64,000 nt of DNA. Origin: Lactarius indigo (Eukaryota; Basidiomycota; Agaricomycetes; Russulales; Russulaceae). The stretch is from positions 372,001 to 436,000 of the forward strand of contig JAFKAC010000031.1 of assembly GCA_025766275.1 (NCBI GenBank). The letters are read 5' to 3'. The notes beneath the pieces are model-generated. The model made no database searches. It was not told where the DNA came from and saw only the letters and a list, made by a program, of their open reading frames with translations. Both the position numbers and the translations under genes were made by a program. Positions 36,641 to 48,039 of this stretch are shown one piece after another (position 1 is the stretch's first letter; each line of letters begins with the position of its first letter).

Positions 36641-38519
36641 AAGCTGACGGCGATTTGTCTCTGGACCAGAGGTATGCAACTCAGTGAGATCCAGGTGCAA
36701 ATGCTGAAACGTTGAAGGGCGGAGGACGGCATCATTGGGACCGAGTAGTGGAAGACAGAGCATGGCTTGGAATACTTTCAGTCAGTTGCGATGAGGTGTG
36801 TAGAGGAGATATGTGTAGAAGTCTAGCACCCGGCTGTCACACTCAACCTCCTCATTGCTGCCATCATCGTTCTCTTTGACCTTCTTTGACCTGTCACTGT
36901 GTCCCGTCATCTGACTGCCGATAACTACTCGCTTCTTGTTTCGTCCCCCTTCAAATCTTTGTCGTGCGTTCGTACACGCGTTTTTGACCATAACCTTTGG
37001 ACTGCGGTGTGATGTTCTTCATGTCCATTCGCTTGCTCTCCGACTCTATCTCTATGCCTCGCTGCCGTTCCTCCGCCCTCCGTCACCCCAACCTTGTTCC
37101 ATTGCTGTCTCTGTCGATTATTCCTACCTATAGGTTCGTATATTTTTGGACACAGTACTGAATCTGCTAGAATATATCCGCGCCGTCTCGTCATTCCCTT
37201 GCTTCTCTTTTGCGATTCTCTCAGCCGGCCAGGCCCCAACTCGAAGACACTCAACTCGAACCCCGCAACTCCGTTACCCTCGAACTCCATGCCCTCGCAT
37301 CCCCCTTAGCCTCGTCCAGCGTGTTACTGGTTCCGGCATCCCCGACACTCGCCTTTTCCGTTCAACGCTGTCACGCTATTTTCCCATGTTTCTCGTTCAC
37401 TCTCACTTGGTCTGGTCGCTCGTGCCTTAGCACCTGGCTAACACACTCCGTTCGTTCTCCTTCCTCGTCTCCTCCATTTCGCTCTGCCTCTGTTAGGGTG
37501 TGGCCCCGGTCAAACCCCGGACACTGGTGCCGGCTCTAGATGCTCCCCGCTTTCCTGATCCCAGCCTACACTCGCTGCCGCCTTCTCTGCTCGTCTCCTT
37601 TCTTTCTCACTCTAGCCACTGGCTGTTGGTTTCGCTCTCCTCCCGTCCCCTGTTTGAATTTCCTCCATCATTGAACTCTTGAACGCGCTTGCATGGGATG
37701 TAAAAACGATGGATTCACCTATCCTGCCGGCGATTACAAGGAGCACGAGGGAGAAAGAAACTTCAGCACGGGCAATATTCCTACTTTTTCGGCCCGACTA
37801 ATGAGTAGGCCAAGTTGAACTCCACAAATCCGTGCGTTGCAAGCTGTCTGTCCATTGTCCTCGCCAGCGTCTCACTCGTATTAATAGATCAGAAACCTCT
37901 AACGCCCACATTTGTTTTTTCAACGCCGCGCTATTTTCCCAAGTTCTCGCTCACTCTCACTCGGTCCAGTCGCCTGCGCATCGCCACACACGCCACCGTC
38001 TCTGTTTAACCATCTGTCACGCTCCGCTCAGGTGCGACCCCACTCAGGTCCCGGACACCGCACGCTCTCGACGCTTCATGCCTTCTTTGCCCCTGCCTGC
38101 ATTCACACCTGACTCGCCTACTCCTTCCGCTCCTTCCCCAATCTGGTTTTCACCCTTGTCTCACTCGACCCCATCCTTTTGAGTCGTCTCTTGTCACCGA
38201 ACGCGCGCGCGCGCTGCATAGCAGGAACAGATAATGGGCTCGGAGCCACCCGGGAGACGGGAGACGGGAGACGAGCAGCACGAGATCACAAAGGACTCCA
38301 GGCAAGATTTTTTTAGTGCGGGTAATATTCGTGTAAGTTAACAGGAATGATACCGAAGCTCAGAAGTGGGACGATAAGAGGACAACGATTTGGCGAAAGC
38401 GGGAGCGTTGCAGTTTTCAAACTTAGAGTGTCTCTTCTTTTGCAGACTTCGAACAACGGAGACCGGTACTAGCAGTGACGACGATATTCAGTGATGGATC
38501 CGCAAGCCTTAAATGTGTG
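36641..38519. other. Array spacer with repeated pyrimidine-rich units
   Basis: Continuation of the copy E upstream region, with two or three diverged repeats of a segment also present at about 35070-35140. It includes a short alternating CG run near 38203-38213 and three tandem gggagac units at about 38250-38270. No gene recognised. Confidence 0.45.
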
Positions 38520-38845
38520 CCAATAACTTAGCACAGTAGAGGTAAGTAGGGAAGTGGAGAGTGTCGTGGAGAACATCAACCGCGGGAGATCACAAACAGT
38601 GAGGGTATAAGGGAAACAGTAGAGACGTCATGGGAGGGAGATGGGGGGAGCGGGAGTCGAAGTGACACGAGATCGTGAAGGGGGGCAAAAAATGACCCAA
38701 GAACAAAGGAATTGTAAGCAGGAGAAAATATCAAAGGTACTGCCAGTGAGACCGGCATCGAGAATGACGACGGGCACTGTTACGAACAGGTAGTGAGCAC
38801 GATAGTCATATTCAACAAATCCGACTACTCACCAATCACCCCCCG
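38520..38845 (-). repeat. TPR-CHAT 3' flank, copy C
   Basis: Matches 30520-30820 along its whole length with scattered substitutions and small indels. It ends at the ancestral stop codon position (38846-38848). Confidence 0.7.
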
Positions 38846-41800
38846 TCACGCACCATAATGAACGAAATTCACCCATCTCTCCAGCGTCATCCGTCTCTTC
38901 CTCCGCAGCTTATTCACCTGCGAACTGGAGCGCTTGAGCAGATCTCTCGTGATACGGTACCCCCTGATCTCCCTCCGAAGTAGTGAACAACGCCTTGTAA
39001 AAATGTTTCGCCAGCTCCTCTCCATCTACGTCCGCCATCGCCCACATCGTCCCAACAACACTCCGGAACCCACAGTACTGTACCGCAGCTGCGAGATGTA
39101 GACCCTCGTCGACAATACTCCCTTCCGTCACCTCGGCGGTGTGACAAGCAGAGAGAAATGCGAATTCCGCAGTGGGCAGATCCGACCGTACAATATCCAG
39201 TATCGTCAGGCGCTCACCTCCGTGAAACTCGAATCCTGCCTCGAATGGTTTGTTGGGTTCCAGTGTACCATGACACGCGAAATGAACAAATTGGTGGTGA
39301 CGGAAGCCATCGACGACTGTCGCCGGTGTCGCAGCTTCTGAGAGGAGACTTGTCACCTTGGTATCGAGAGACTGAACAACTTTGATCTCGCCTCCCACAG
39401 TTGGAATGGTTGGGTCAGGTTGCGCCACAAGAAGTAGGGAAGGTCGATCTGAGGATCGTGAGCTGAAGTTACGGTTACGAGATTGGATGAGTGCGGACAG
39501 CGTCGGGGTATATGAGCAGATGTAGAGATCCAAGAAATAGCGCATCTCGCGGTCATCGGATGGGATTGGACCCATGGCGTGGAGAGGAAGGGAGCAGAAG
39601 ACGGATGTCGGGCACAACCAGATCCGGGACTGTTCTGGTACGTTCAGCTGACGGAGTCGGTCGATGACGTGTTTGCCAACGAGCTCATAGAGCTCCCCAA
39701 GGACAAATGCAAGGACTTGATCATAATGACTTGAATCGAGCCCATATTTGTGTCGCGATTCCAATAGCTTGTCCTTTAATATTCTCGCACAGTCGTAGAA
39801 ATCACCAGCGGTTGGAATGAGGGAGGGAGGCGCTGTTTGAAGAAGGATCAGAATGTCAGAGCGCCATTTAGAGTGGTTTATGATAACGATGGGACCGCCA
39901 GAGGCGGCAGAACGGAGTGTGTCGAACGATGGAGATGTCAAGAAGCTGTCGAAGCCTGGCAAGGTTCGAATTTGTGATATGATGTTGTCGCGTTCCTTCA
40001 AAAGACCACGCTGCTTCAGCAACAGACGACCGAATAGCGTCCACCGCCCTGAGGTCGTCAGTTTCGCCATCATCGATGCTTAATTCGTGGCTCGGTGGGA
40101 TGGACTTGGTGAGCTCCTCAAGGTCTCGGTTGATGACTGCAAACTTGTGTGCTAATTGTGGGTCTGTCTGCTGAAGTCGATCGATCGAAGTACGAAGGTG
40201 ACGCATCTCGGACCAGAGTAAGGCCCTCCCTCTTTCGAGAGTCTCGACCGCTTCCTCGAGTTGATGTAATTCGACCTGATACGAGGCATAGTCCAACGGA
40301 ATCCTATGATGGTCAGTCTTCATCTTCGCGAGAGTGGTGTGCTGTAGCTGCAAAGTTGGTGCGAAAAGCAGGGTATCTTGCATCAATGAGACAGCGGTCT
40401 TGTACGCTGTGGAGACGGAGCGATGTCGGTTGAATCGCGAAATAGACGCCCAAAAACACGCAGTATGGAATCGATCGGACAATTTCCCATATCTGTCATT
40501 GGAACAGTGGGAGAGTAGTTCGAGCGCTTCATCCAGGTCTTGCGTACGACGGTGACCTGACTCCTCGAAGCGGGTGAGCAAGGTGTTGGAAAGATTCCAG
40601 ATTGCCGGGATGCGCACGGTGTGATATGATGGGCGCCCTGGGCGCCCAAATATTTGACGGCGGGTGCTGATCGACTCGTTAAGGTACTCTATCTTCCTTG
40701 TGCGCCGGAATGCTTCGAAGAGCATATCTGCAAATACTTCGAAAAGTGTTGGCACAAGCGGGTCTCTTGGAATAGACGAAGTGAGTTTGGTTCGGCCCAT
40801 TCCCACGGCTTCATCGATGTTCGTTATGTCATTATTGCGGATCCCAGAGAAAAGTTCTTCAAGGAGCTTTAGGTTGTCAAGCATCCGAGCGAGTTCCGCG
40901 GTATATGAGTCCTCGAAGGGTGCCATTGACACTGGCCGAAAAATCCAGGAAGGTGCTTCGTCTTCAACGGAGCCAAAGTAACCAAAACGATACTTCGCGA
41001 TGATTTCCGAGATATCATTTAACCTACAATCATGCCCATCAGGATCTGACCTGATAATGGCACGAGCGCGGTACATTGCCTCCTCTGAACTTTCCGGGGT
41101 ACTGTGCGCCATCCATCGCAACGCCGCCTTCGCTGCCACATCCCTTTGCAAGAAATCTAAGTATTCGTCTGGAATGTCTCCAGGGGAACTGGAGGCAATA
41201 CATTCGTCCAAGATGGCCGCAGCCTCCTCATAATCGTCGTTCACAAGAGTCTTACCATAGCGGGCGCAGAGACAAAAGGCAAGGTAACAGTGAACGACTC
41301 GCAATTCTGGTCTGCATATCTTTGCCAATCGCAGGCAGTCAATAACTTGGGGTAATGGTTGATCCAGGGCCCACAGATACCTATCGCGTGAAACTGCGTG
41401 GCTAAGGAATGTGCTGGAGGCAGTGATATCGTCTTCGGACGCATCCTCGGTGAGGAGTTCGCGGAAGAGGACTGTCATCTCCTCGATGATCTGCACTGCG
41501 TTGCTGGGCTCCAACTCCACCTGAAATGCCAACGTAAGCGCAAGAAGCGTTGTGATTTCATGGCGCGAGAACCCGAGGGTTGCGTGAGGATGGTCTCGAA
41601 GATAGCGGAGGTATTTAGCTGCAAAAATGGCATCTTCTGGCTGCTTGGACACCATTGAGCGCTTGAAAAGTGCGCCGGCGAATGTTAACAACGCTTGGAA
41701 GATAAGTGGTCCGCATTGTAGCCATGAAAAGGGTGGGAGGAGGATCGATTTGGTAAAATGAAAAATCGACTTGTCGATGTCTTCCTTTTGATTTGAACGC

Positions 41801-42011
41801 ATGTGTCGCTCGAATTGCTTTACGGCCAGGGAAAGAAGGGAGAGAAGGCGAATATCATCGGGTAGAGGCGATATAGCGAGAATTTGCTGATGATGTACGA
41901 TTTCGGAATCGATTTCGTGGATAGACATAGATTCTGTTTGTGACTAATTGAGACACAGGACGGGACTGCAAATACAGGGAGGGTATCAGACTTACCTGGT
42001 ACGCCGGCCAT
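38846..42011 (-). CDS. TPR-CHAT domain protein, copy C (best preserved)
   Basis: CHAT domains are caspase/separase-fold cysteine proteases. In Agaricomycetes they occur in large families after TPR-like helices, with unknown substrates and suspected roles in self/non-self response or cell death. Exon 1 is 16 nt (41996-42011, MAGVP plus one base), the intron is 41934-41995 and exon 2 starts at 41933. About 650 residues of helical TPR-like sequence follow (for example EDAIFAAKYLRYLRDHP, NDDYEEAAAILDECIASS, YASYQVELHQLEEAVETLERG). The CHAT domain then carries the catalytic His in HFACHGTLE (codon at 39270-39272) and Cys in LSACHTAE (codon at 39144-39146). Length would be about 1,030 aa. It has one extra base near 40037 (compare DLFGRLL in copy A) and a premature stop at 38910, 20 codons before the ancestral end. 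If the extra base is an assembly error, this copy could be functional. Confidence 0.8.
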
Positions 42012-42650
42012 GCTTGCATTAAACATTTCAGAATCGGAATGCCAAAAGAGATGGTGAGTTGGGCTATCGGGGGCTAAAGAAAGATGCGAGTCACAAATAA
42101 GACCCTTTAAGACGACCGGTATTTGGGTATTCAGAGCCCGGTGAAACATACACCACACCTTGAACATGTGTACGGAATAATAATAAGATAGTAAGACGCA
42201 CGGGGCAAGCATAGCCAATATTCCCGGGAATCTGTCCTAGCCTAGTAGCCCAAGAGAACTGTCACCTAAGATAACACCAAGCAGACAAGCAGGAGGTCGA
42301 CCAGAGGCAGTGGTCGCTGTGCAGCCAACATTACACGAGGACAAGGTTACTCATGAAAAAAGCGGGGGAATGGGTTGTGTTGTGTCGTAAAACTTCTTTA
42401 CCCGCCACCGCAATAGACCAAATGCCCCATTCATTCCGTGTCAACTGGTCTCCGTTCCCTCTGACCCTCCCATCTTTCCCGACCTTTTTGACTTGTCACT
42501 GTATTCTATCACCTGATTGTCAACTCCTCCTTTTTCTAGGGCGAGCGTATGGTTCCCTTCCAAGCTCTCGTCGTACGTTCCTGTGTGAAACTACTGCATA
42601 CGTTCTCAACTCGGATCCGCGATTATATGTGACGGCTAGTGGGTGGCGAT
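42012..42650 (-). repeat. TPR-CHAT 5' flank, copy C
   Basis: Close match to 34012-34640 upstream of copy B, including the blocks with agaccctttaagacgacc, caccttgaacatgtgta and gaccaaatgcccc. Presumed promoter and 5' UTR of copy C. Confidence 0.65.
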
Positions 42651-42719
42651 GAAATGGCGAAGGCGAGGCGGTTGTGATGTTCAAACTTACGGCGTCTGGA
42701 CCCCTACCCCCGATTTGAG

Positions 42720-43090
42720 AGCTTAATTCACACAGTAGTAACGACAAGAAGAGGGGCAGTCATGATGGCATTCGGCGGCGAACCGTGGTCATCACACATA
42801 TGCCAGTCAGTAGCCAAGCACAGTCTGGCACTAGGTTGAGGTGATATAAAGAATAGAGTCTCGTAGCGGAAAGGATCGATCACAAGAAGAGACGAGCAGC
42901 GAACGCAAAGGGAAAGTAGAAATATCATCATGAGAGAGTAGTTATGAGCGAAACGGGGGGAAGTGAACATCTAAGCAACAGTCTGGACGAGACCGCGAAT
43001 GGAAAATCAATCCAGCACATGAGAATTGTAAACAAGGGAAAATATCCTAAGGATGAAGTACCATACTGATACCGGCATGGAGAATGATGA
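42720..43090 (-). repeat. TPR-CHAT 3' flank, third copy (unit D)
   Basis: More diverged version of the flanks at 30520 and 38520 (tatcatcatgagagag, gagcgaaacggggggaag, ataccggcatggagaatgatgacg). The body of its TPR-CHAT gene would be copy D at 46-47.2 kb. The two are separated by the RTA1 relic and other sequence. Confidence 0.5.
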
Positions 43091-44516
43091 CGTGCAGTGC
43101 GCACTACACACCGCTACGTCTTTGCGAGTCGGGGCTTTGCTTCTACGAGGGAAGGGTCCGTGCAGCGCCGGTTGAGACGCGGGGTGTGGAAAGAGGCGCG
43201 GCATGGCACAGAGGGTTAATCAAAGCCGAAGAGTGTTCGGCTTCTGAATTTATTCAGATGGGGAATGAGCGGAGAACGGGCGAAAGCACGAAGCGCTTCT
43301 TGATCGAAAATGAGGGACTCTTGCCGAGGCAAGGTCGCGACCATGTGAGCGTTGATGGCTATGGCAATCCTTATCAACGATCCCATAGAAAAATGGCGTG
43401 GTGGGCGGGTAAAAAATAAAGGATCCGGTTCTTCATACTGGGTGGGCGGACAGGTGGCAGCACGGAGAGGAATGACCACGTGCCGCCTTGCCCGTTCACT
43501 CAAACAACTTGAATGCTCTAAGGCACTTTGTGAGTAACGCAGGCCACTAACAGTCGTGCTCAGCACTGGCGCTAAACTGGCCAGTGAGTGCTCATAAGGC
43601 CGCTAGAGCGGCTATATTTGTTTTGTTCGTCGGCGGGTCTGACTTGTTGACCTCTGACTCGGGTTCCATTCGCTCCACTCTGGTAACATAATAACGAAAA
43701 GGGGTCGTGGCTTACGGTAACGGTATACTACTTTCACAAGCTGTTTGAGAGGCATCAACCAATAAGATCTACTGTCGCTTTGCCTTGTCATGCTCAGAGA
43801 TGTCTCACCATAGTAGCTCCGTCGCTTGTTTGACTTGGAAGTCCGAGACCCGCAACCCCGATCTATATATTGTTCTGACAACCGAACGATAGCGGTCTGA
43901 CTTTGAATCTCCAAGCCTCTGTAATGTCACCAATCGATTTATAATATCTCAGCCTCTGGGTGCCGTCCAAAGCAATCGACATGCCTACCTAGAATGGTCA
44001 AATGCAGCGGCGAGCCTGGGGACGGTTTCCCAAATTCACTATCATGGTGAAGATGAGTGAGGAGCACAAAGTCTTCATCGCATTTCGCATCTCCGCCCAA
44101 TCACGACACGCTCTCGCTTCGGGCAAAATCAGTGCGCCATTCGAAAGAACTGTGAACTATATATAGTAGCACCATTCGGTGGCGGCTTCAAGTTTAGAAC
44201 CACAACATAACTTATGCGTCTGTCTCTGATTGCTGAGCACGAGGGGGCACTGAGTCTTTGCCTTTATTTAGCTCTGGATTTGCTACAAAGTGTCTTGACG
44301 GAATATCTACACAATCGAATCTGCTGAAGGATTGGGAATCATAAACATATTTCATCACTGTAACGTACATCATTTGTGGTAAGTACCATATGTAGCACTA
44401 ACATCAGTGAGATCGTCTGCTTGTTGCTGTACTACCGTAAACTATTCTCATTAGCGCTGTCTCTTCAATAATTATCCAACATCATCTGACACCCTCCAGC
44501 TCTAAGGAGGCGGTGC
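43091..44516. other. Intergenic, no gene recognised
   Basis: Includes a segment at about 43436-43500 resembling 29625-29690 (ggtgg-cggacaggtggc-gcac ... cacgtgccgcc-tg-ccg), so another array-derived repeat. The rest is unassigned; a 100-codon minus-strand frame at 43612-43914 has no domain. Confidence 0.45.
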
Positions 44517-45748
44517 CTACGCGCTCTGAGAGCTCGCAGAGCCGATAGCCTTCTCTGTACTGGATCCTACTCTGACACGGTCGTATCCACGAAGCAGCAC
44601 GCCAGGATGCAAAAAGTTCAGCGTGAATGTAGCCAGGACGATCATGTTACCATCAAATGCATCTGCATTAGGATGACGATCAGCAACTTTGCGACAATAA
44701 TAGATGTTTCAGCGTAGACGAACTGAAAAGCCACTGAGTCGAAATAATTTTACCGCTCCAGCCGCCGGAGAGCTCAATCGTGCGGTAGACAGATCGGATT
44801 AGAAAGAATATAGTCATGGTCGATAGGCCGGTTATCATGAGTCCGATAGTCCTGTCCACCGGGCCACGCAGATCGTTGACATGAGAGTGTCGTATCGGAC
44901 GGTCATAGACTCATATGCGAACCGTAGCAAGGAACTCTCCGGCAATAAAAGTGAAGAATAGGAGCGCCACTGCCTGAACTTTGTTAATGTCTCTTTGCAA
45001 ACCGCGCGGACATGGAGTGGGTAATCGTATCGAGCTGGAGGACAATCCCGCCTAGGGCGATGTGGCCACCCAAATCTAGTTGGGTGCCCGATGCAATTCC
45101 ATCACCGATTGCTTGCACGATGAGGGCAACAATGTCCTTGGAAGCGCGAAAAAATGACAGTTAATTACAGGAATAGTCAGAACAGAGGGGGGGAAGGGCT
45201 CACACATGCAAAGAATATGATTGTGTCTGGAGGCCGGCAGAAGGCTCTTCAGTCGCAGTCACAGTATTAAGCTCGATTGGAGAGTCACCTACACCACTTT
45301 TGGGACATGCGGCAATATTGCGGGCCTAGCCACCTGATTAATTTTCCCTAACACCATAAAGTTCGTGGCAATAAGGAATGTCGGGGCCATGATAAGCGCC
45401 GAGACCCTATTACCCTCGTCGTCAGCATAGGCTTCTAAGTCGTGGGGTATGCGGGAAGGAAGAGACGTACTGCATAAGGAATGGCGTGCGTAGCAAAGGA
45501 TTCAGGACTGGACCATAGCCGACCGCTCCGACCTAATATTTCTGCGATGCCAGACAACACGGCTGTCTGGAACAACCACCACAAGCGGGACCGGACGGCC
45601 TGCGCGATATGAAGGGCTGCAACATTTATGTGGATCATCCCCATGTGGAATGGAATTTCCAAGGGGACTCACTGGTTGATATAGCGAAAAGGGTGATGAA
45701 CATGATGCACACCCACTCTGTCGGGACATAGCTTATAAAGGTTTTCAT
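44517..45748 (-). pseudogene. RTA1-like membrane protein, degenerate second copy
   Basis: The same family as the gene at 10160-11558. Blocks in order from the ATG at 45748 are ISYVPTEWVCIMFITLFAIST, LHIAQAVRSRLWWLFQTAVLSGIAEILG, RSGRLWSSPESF, ALIMAPTFLIATNFMVLG, LGPQYCRMSQKW, DIVALIVQAIGDGIASG, GGHIALGGIVLQL, EFL, YDRPIR, FLIRSVYRTIELSGGWSG and DGNMIVLATFTLNFLHPGVLL, with the stop at 44517. Frame changes are needed between VLG and LGPQY, and between EFL and YDRPIR. Several blocks have lost clear splice sites. It is probably a pseudogene; it interrupts the right end of the TPR-CHAT array. Confidence 0.75.
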
Positions 45749-46047
45749 TATTGTCTGAGTCCTCCGAACGTGTTCCAAAGATGTTGCGAAAAGAACCTGA
45801 CGGGTGTAAGACGTCAAGACGTCCGTCGTTGGAACTGAAGAAATGTAACTCACCCATGTGCGCGCGAGAGATCGATCATAGGAAAGAAAGGAACAGGGAG
45901 ACCACGGCACGATTATACGAGAGGGTCCTATCTGTTTGGATAGCTTCACGTTGTATAGGACAAACCTACGGGTAGCGCTGTTTTCGATTTCTGACGCCCA
46001 GCATCGCTTAGGTTTCCAATCGACCATTCTTATTATTTGCGCCATAT
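45749..46047. other. Short spacer, nothing recognised
   Basis: Upstream of the RTA1 relic. An open minus-strand frame continues from it, but the residues before ISYVPTEW do not look like family sequence. Confidence 0.4.
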
Positions 46048-47190
46048 CTAGGAAAGTGTCGACATCGAAAAAGTCGGTCTAGGGAGCGGTGCACCGTCGA
46101 CGTGACTTATTACCTTCCTCAGATCACAACCACGTAATTTCCCTTTTCGCTGCACAGGCCGGGTAACTTTGTACCTGTCCGACGCACGATCTCCAAGACA
46201 CGGGCGTGCTCCGAGGCCTTCGATAGGGCCAAAGTAATAGAATCGGTGCATTGCGCTATCTTCCAAGAAAATTGCCTCCTAAATATTTCGGGTCTTGTGT
46301 GCGATTGATCGGATCATTGCCAGTGCTGCGACGAACCACCAAGAGCATTGGTCACGAATTCACCTTGACTGTCTTCGGGAGAACTAGAAGCAACAATCTG
46401 ATCAAAGGCGGATAAAACCTCCTCGTAATCGTCATTCCCAAAAACTCTGGAATAGCGAATACCGAGACAAGAGGCGAAGGCGAAGCGAGCCTCGCACAGA
46501 TACGGTTTCTGTTTCCTCGCCGTTGGCAGACACTTGATGAGTTGATCCAATGGTTGAGCTCGGGCCGACGGACGAATCTTGGACAGAACTTCTCTGGCGA
46601 CGAGAGCGATGGAACGAGTGGTGTCGACATATCCAAGGTAAGGAGTTCACGTACAGAAGGACTGCCATCCCCCCGATGTCCTGTATCACGTTTTCAACTT
46701 ACAACTCCACTTGAAGGGTCAACGCTTCCACGAGAAGTGCCGTGGCTGCATGGCGTGGAACCCTGAGTGCTTGATGATCACGAAGGTGGCGGAGGTATTT
46801 GGCTGCGTAAATGGCATCTTCGGACCGGTGGGATACATTCGAGCGCTTGATAAGCGTAAAGGGGAAGAAGAACAAAGCTTCAACGATCACTGGCCTCGTT
46901 CTAGACGGGAATGGGTAGGAGTGTTGATTCGGTGAAACGAAGAGATCTTCCCTTTGATCTGACGGCATGTGTCACTTGAATCGCGTTGTAGCCAAACCAG
47001 GAACAGAGAAAAGGTAAGGCGGATCAGATCGAGGTGACACAGAGAGATGATGCTAAAAAAGTTAAGAGTGAATCAACTTCGTGGATAGATCCTGTAGGCA
47101 ATTAATTGAGACACCGTTGGTGCGGGAGGGGACCGGAAAGTTTGAGAGGGTATCAAGGACTTACCTAGTACTGTCAACCGTGCTCAAAAA
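46048..47190 (-). pseudogene. TPR-CHAT protein, copy D, N-terminal half only
   Basis: Minus-strand fragments in shifting frames: RSEDAIYAAKYLRHLRDHQALRVPRHAATALLVEALTLQVEL, given here in two parts of one block, then QDIGGMAVLLYVN, LRTARKQKPYL-type sequence (CLPTARKQKPYLCEARFAF), NDDYEEVLSAFDQIVASSSPED and HRFYYFGPIEGLG. Homology stops near 46048, well before the CHAT domain. The 16-nt first exon is present near 47165-47190 with an intact gtaag donor, but its ATG is altered. A dead copy. Confidence 0.7.
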
Positions 47191-47530
47191 CTCAGCACTC
47201 GGAAAGTAAAGTGCGGCGACGGGTTGGGCTATTGGGGCGAAAGAGATTGCGAGTTACAAATGGGACCCCTTTACAGAGGCCATGATTAGGGTATTGGTTG
47301 CACGCCGGAAAATGCTAGCACACCTCACCTTGAACGCGCGTATCAGACAGAGACGTGGCAAGACATACAATGAAACACGGGTTTCTTACACGGTTGTCCC
47401 AGCTCACAAACGCAGAAACAGACAGGGATTTCCACCAAAGGAAAAGCCAACCGATGAGCAAGGAGGTCGGCCCTGAGGCAGTGGCGGCTGTGTAGCTAAG
47501 ATTACAGAGGACGGGGTTAGTTCGTGAAAG
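47191..47530 (-). repeat. TPR-CHAT 5' flank, copy D
   Basis: Shares gggctattggggcgaaag, acaaatgggacccctt, caccttgaacgcg-gtatcagaca and ggcaagacatacaatgaaacac with the copy E flank at 36.2-36.5 kb, and more weakly with the flanks of B and C. Confidence 0.6.
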
Positions 47531-47584
47531 GAGCGGGCCGTAAACTACTCATCGCAAACCACCAATTTGCCCTCGATCTAAACA

Positions 47585-47880
47585 GGACCAGAGACGAGGG
47601 CGAGAACGCGTCCAGATTTCCTCGAGAGCGCTGGTAGTGTTGTGGAGCGTAAAGTCTTCGGTCAATGTATGCTCCATGTCATTCACGTAGTCAATCATGC
47701 TTCGTTACGCAGACAAGGCTACCTTGCGCCGCATCCAATGCAGTATGTAGGAAGGTATACAAGACATCGAAAAAGAAGTTGCTGCCAGGCAGATAATTCT
47801 GACAACATTTTAGCCAGGCCAGGCCACACGTTCCCAGAATTATCCAGAGGGTATCGCAGCCAAAGTCGCGCGACTGTTGT
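47585..47880 (-). pseudogene. NAA35/MAK10 relic (5' exons 1-2)
   Basis: Matches 14600-14880 of NAA35. Shared stretches are gacgaggg-gagaacgcgtcc, gagcgtaaagtcttcggtca, accttgcgccgc and aga-attatc-agag-gt-tcgc. It thus covers exon 1, intron 1, exon 2, the start of the GC-type intron 2 and sequence just upstream of the ATG. Several indels destroy the frame. It lies 160 bp before REV1. Confidence 0.75.
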
Positions 47881-48039
47881 GCCTCTGGGCCACGTCATCA
47901 CATGACCGCTCTTGTCAACAACTGCCTGCATGGGCCGGGTAAGTTAAGCTTGTACTCTAGATGCTTGGAACGCATTATCTCCCAATTACACTGGTGCTAG
48001 TTCGCAGCGTGTGTTCCATATTTTAGGAAACTGCAACCT

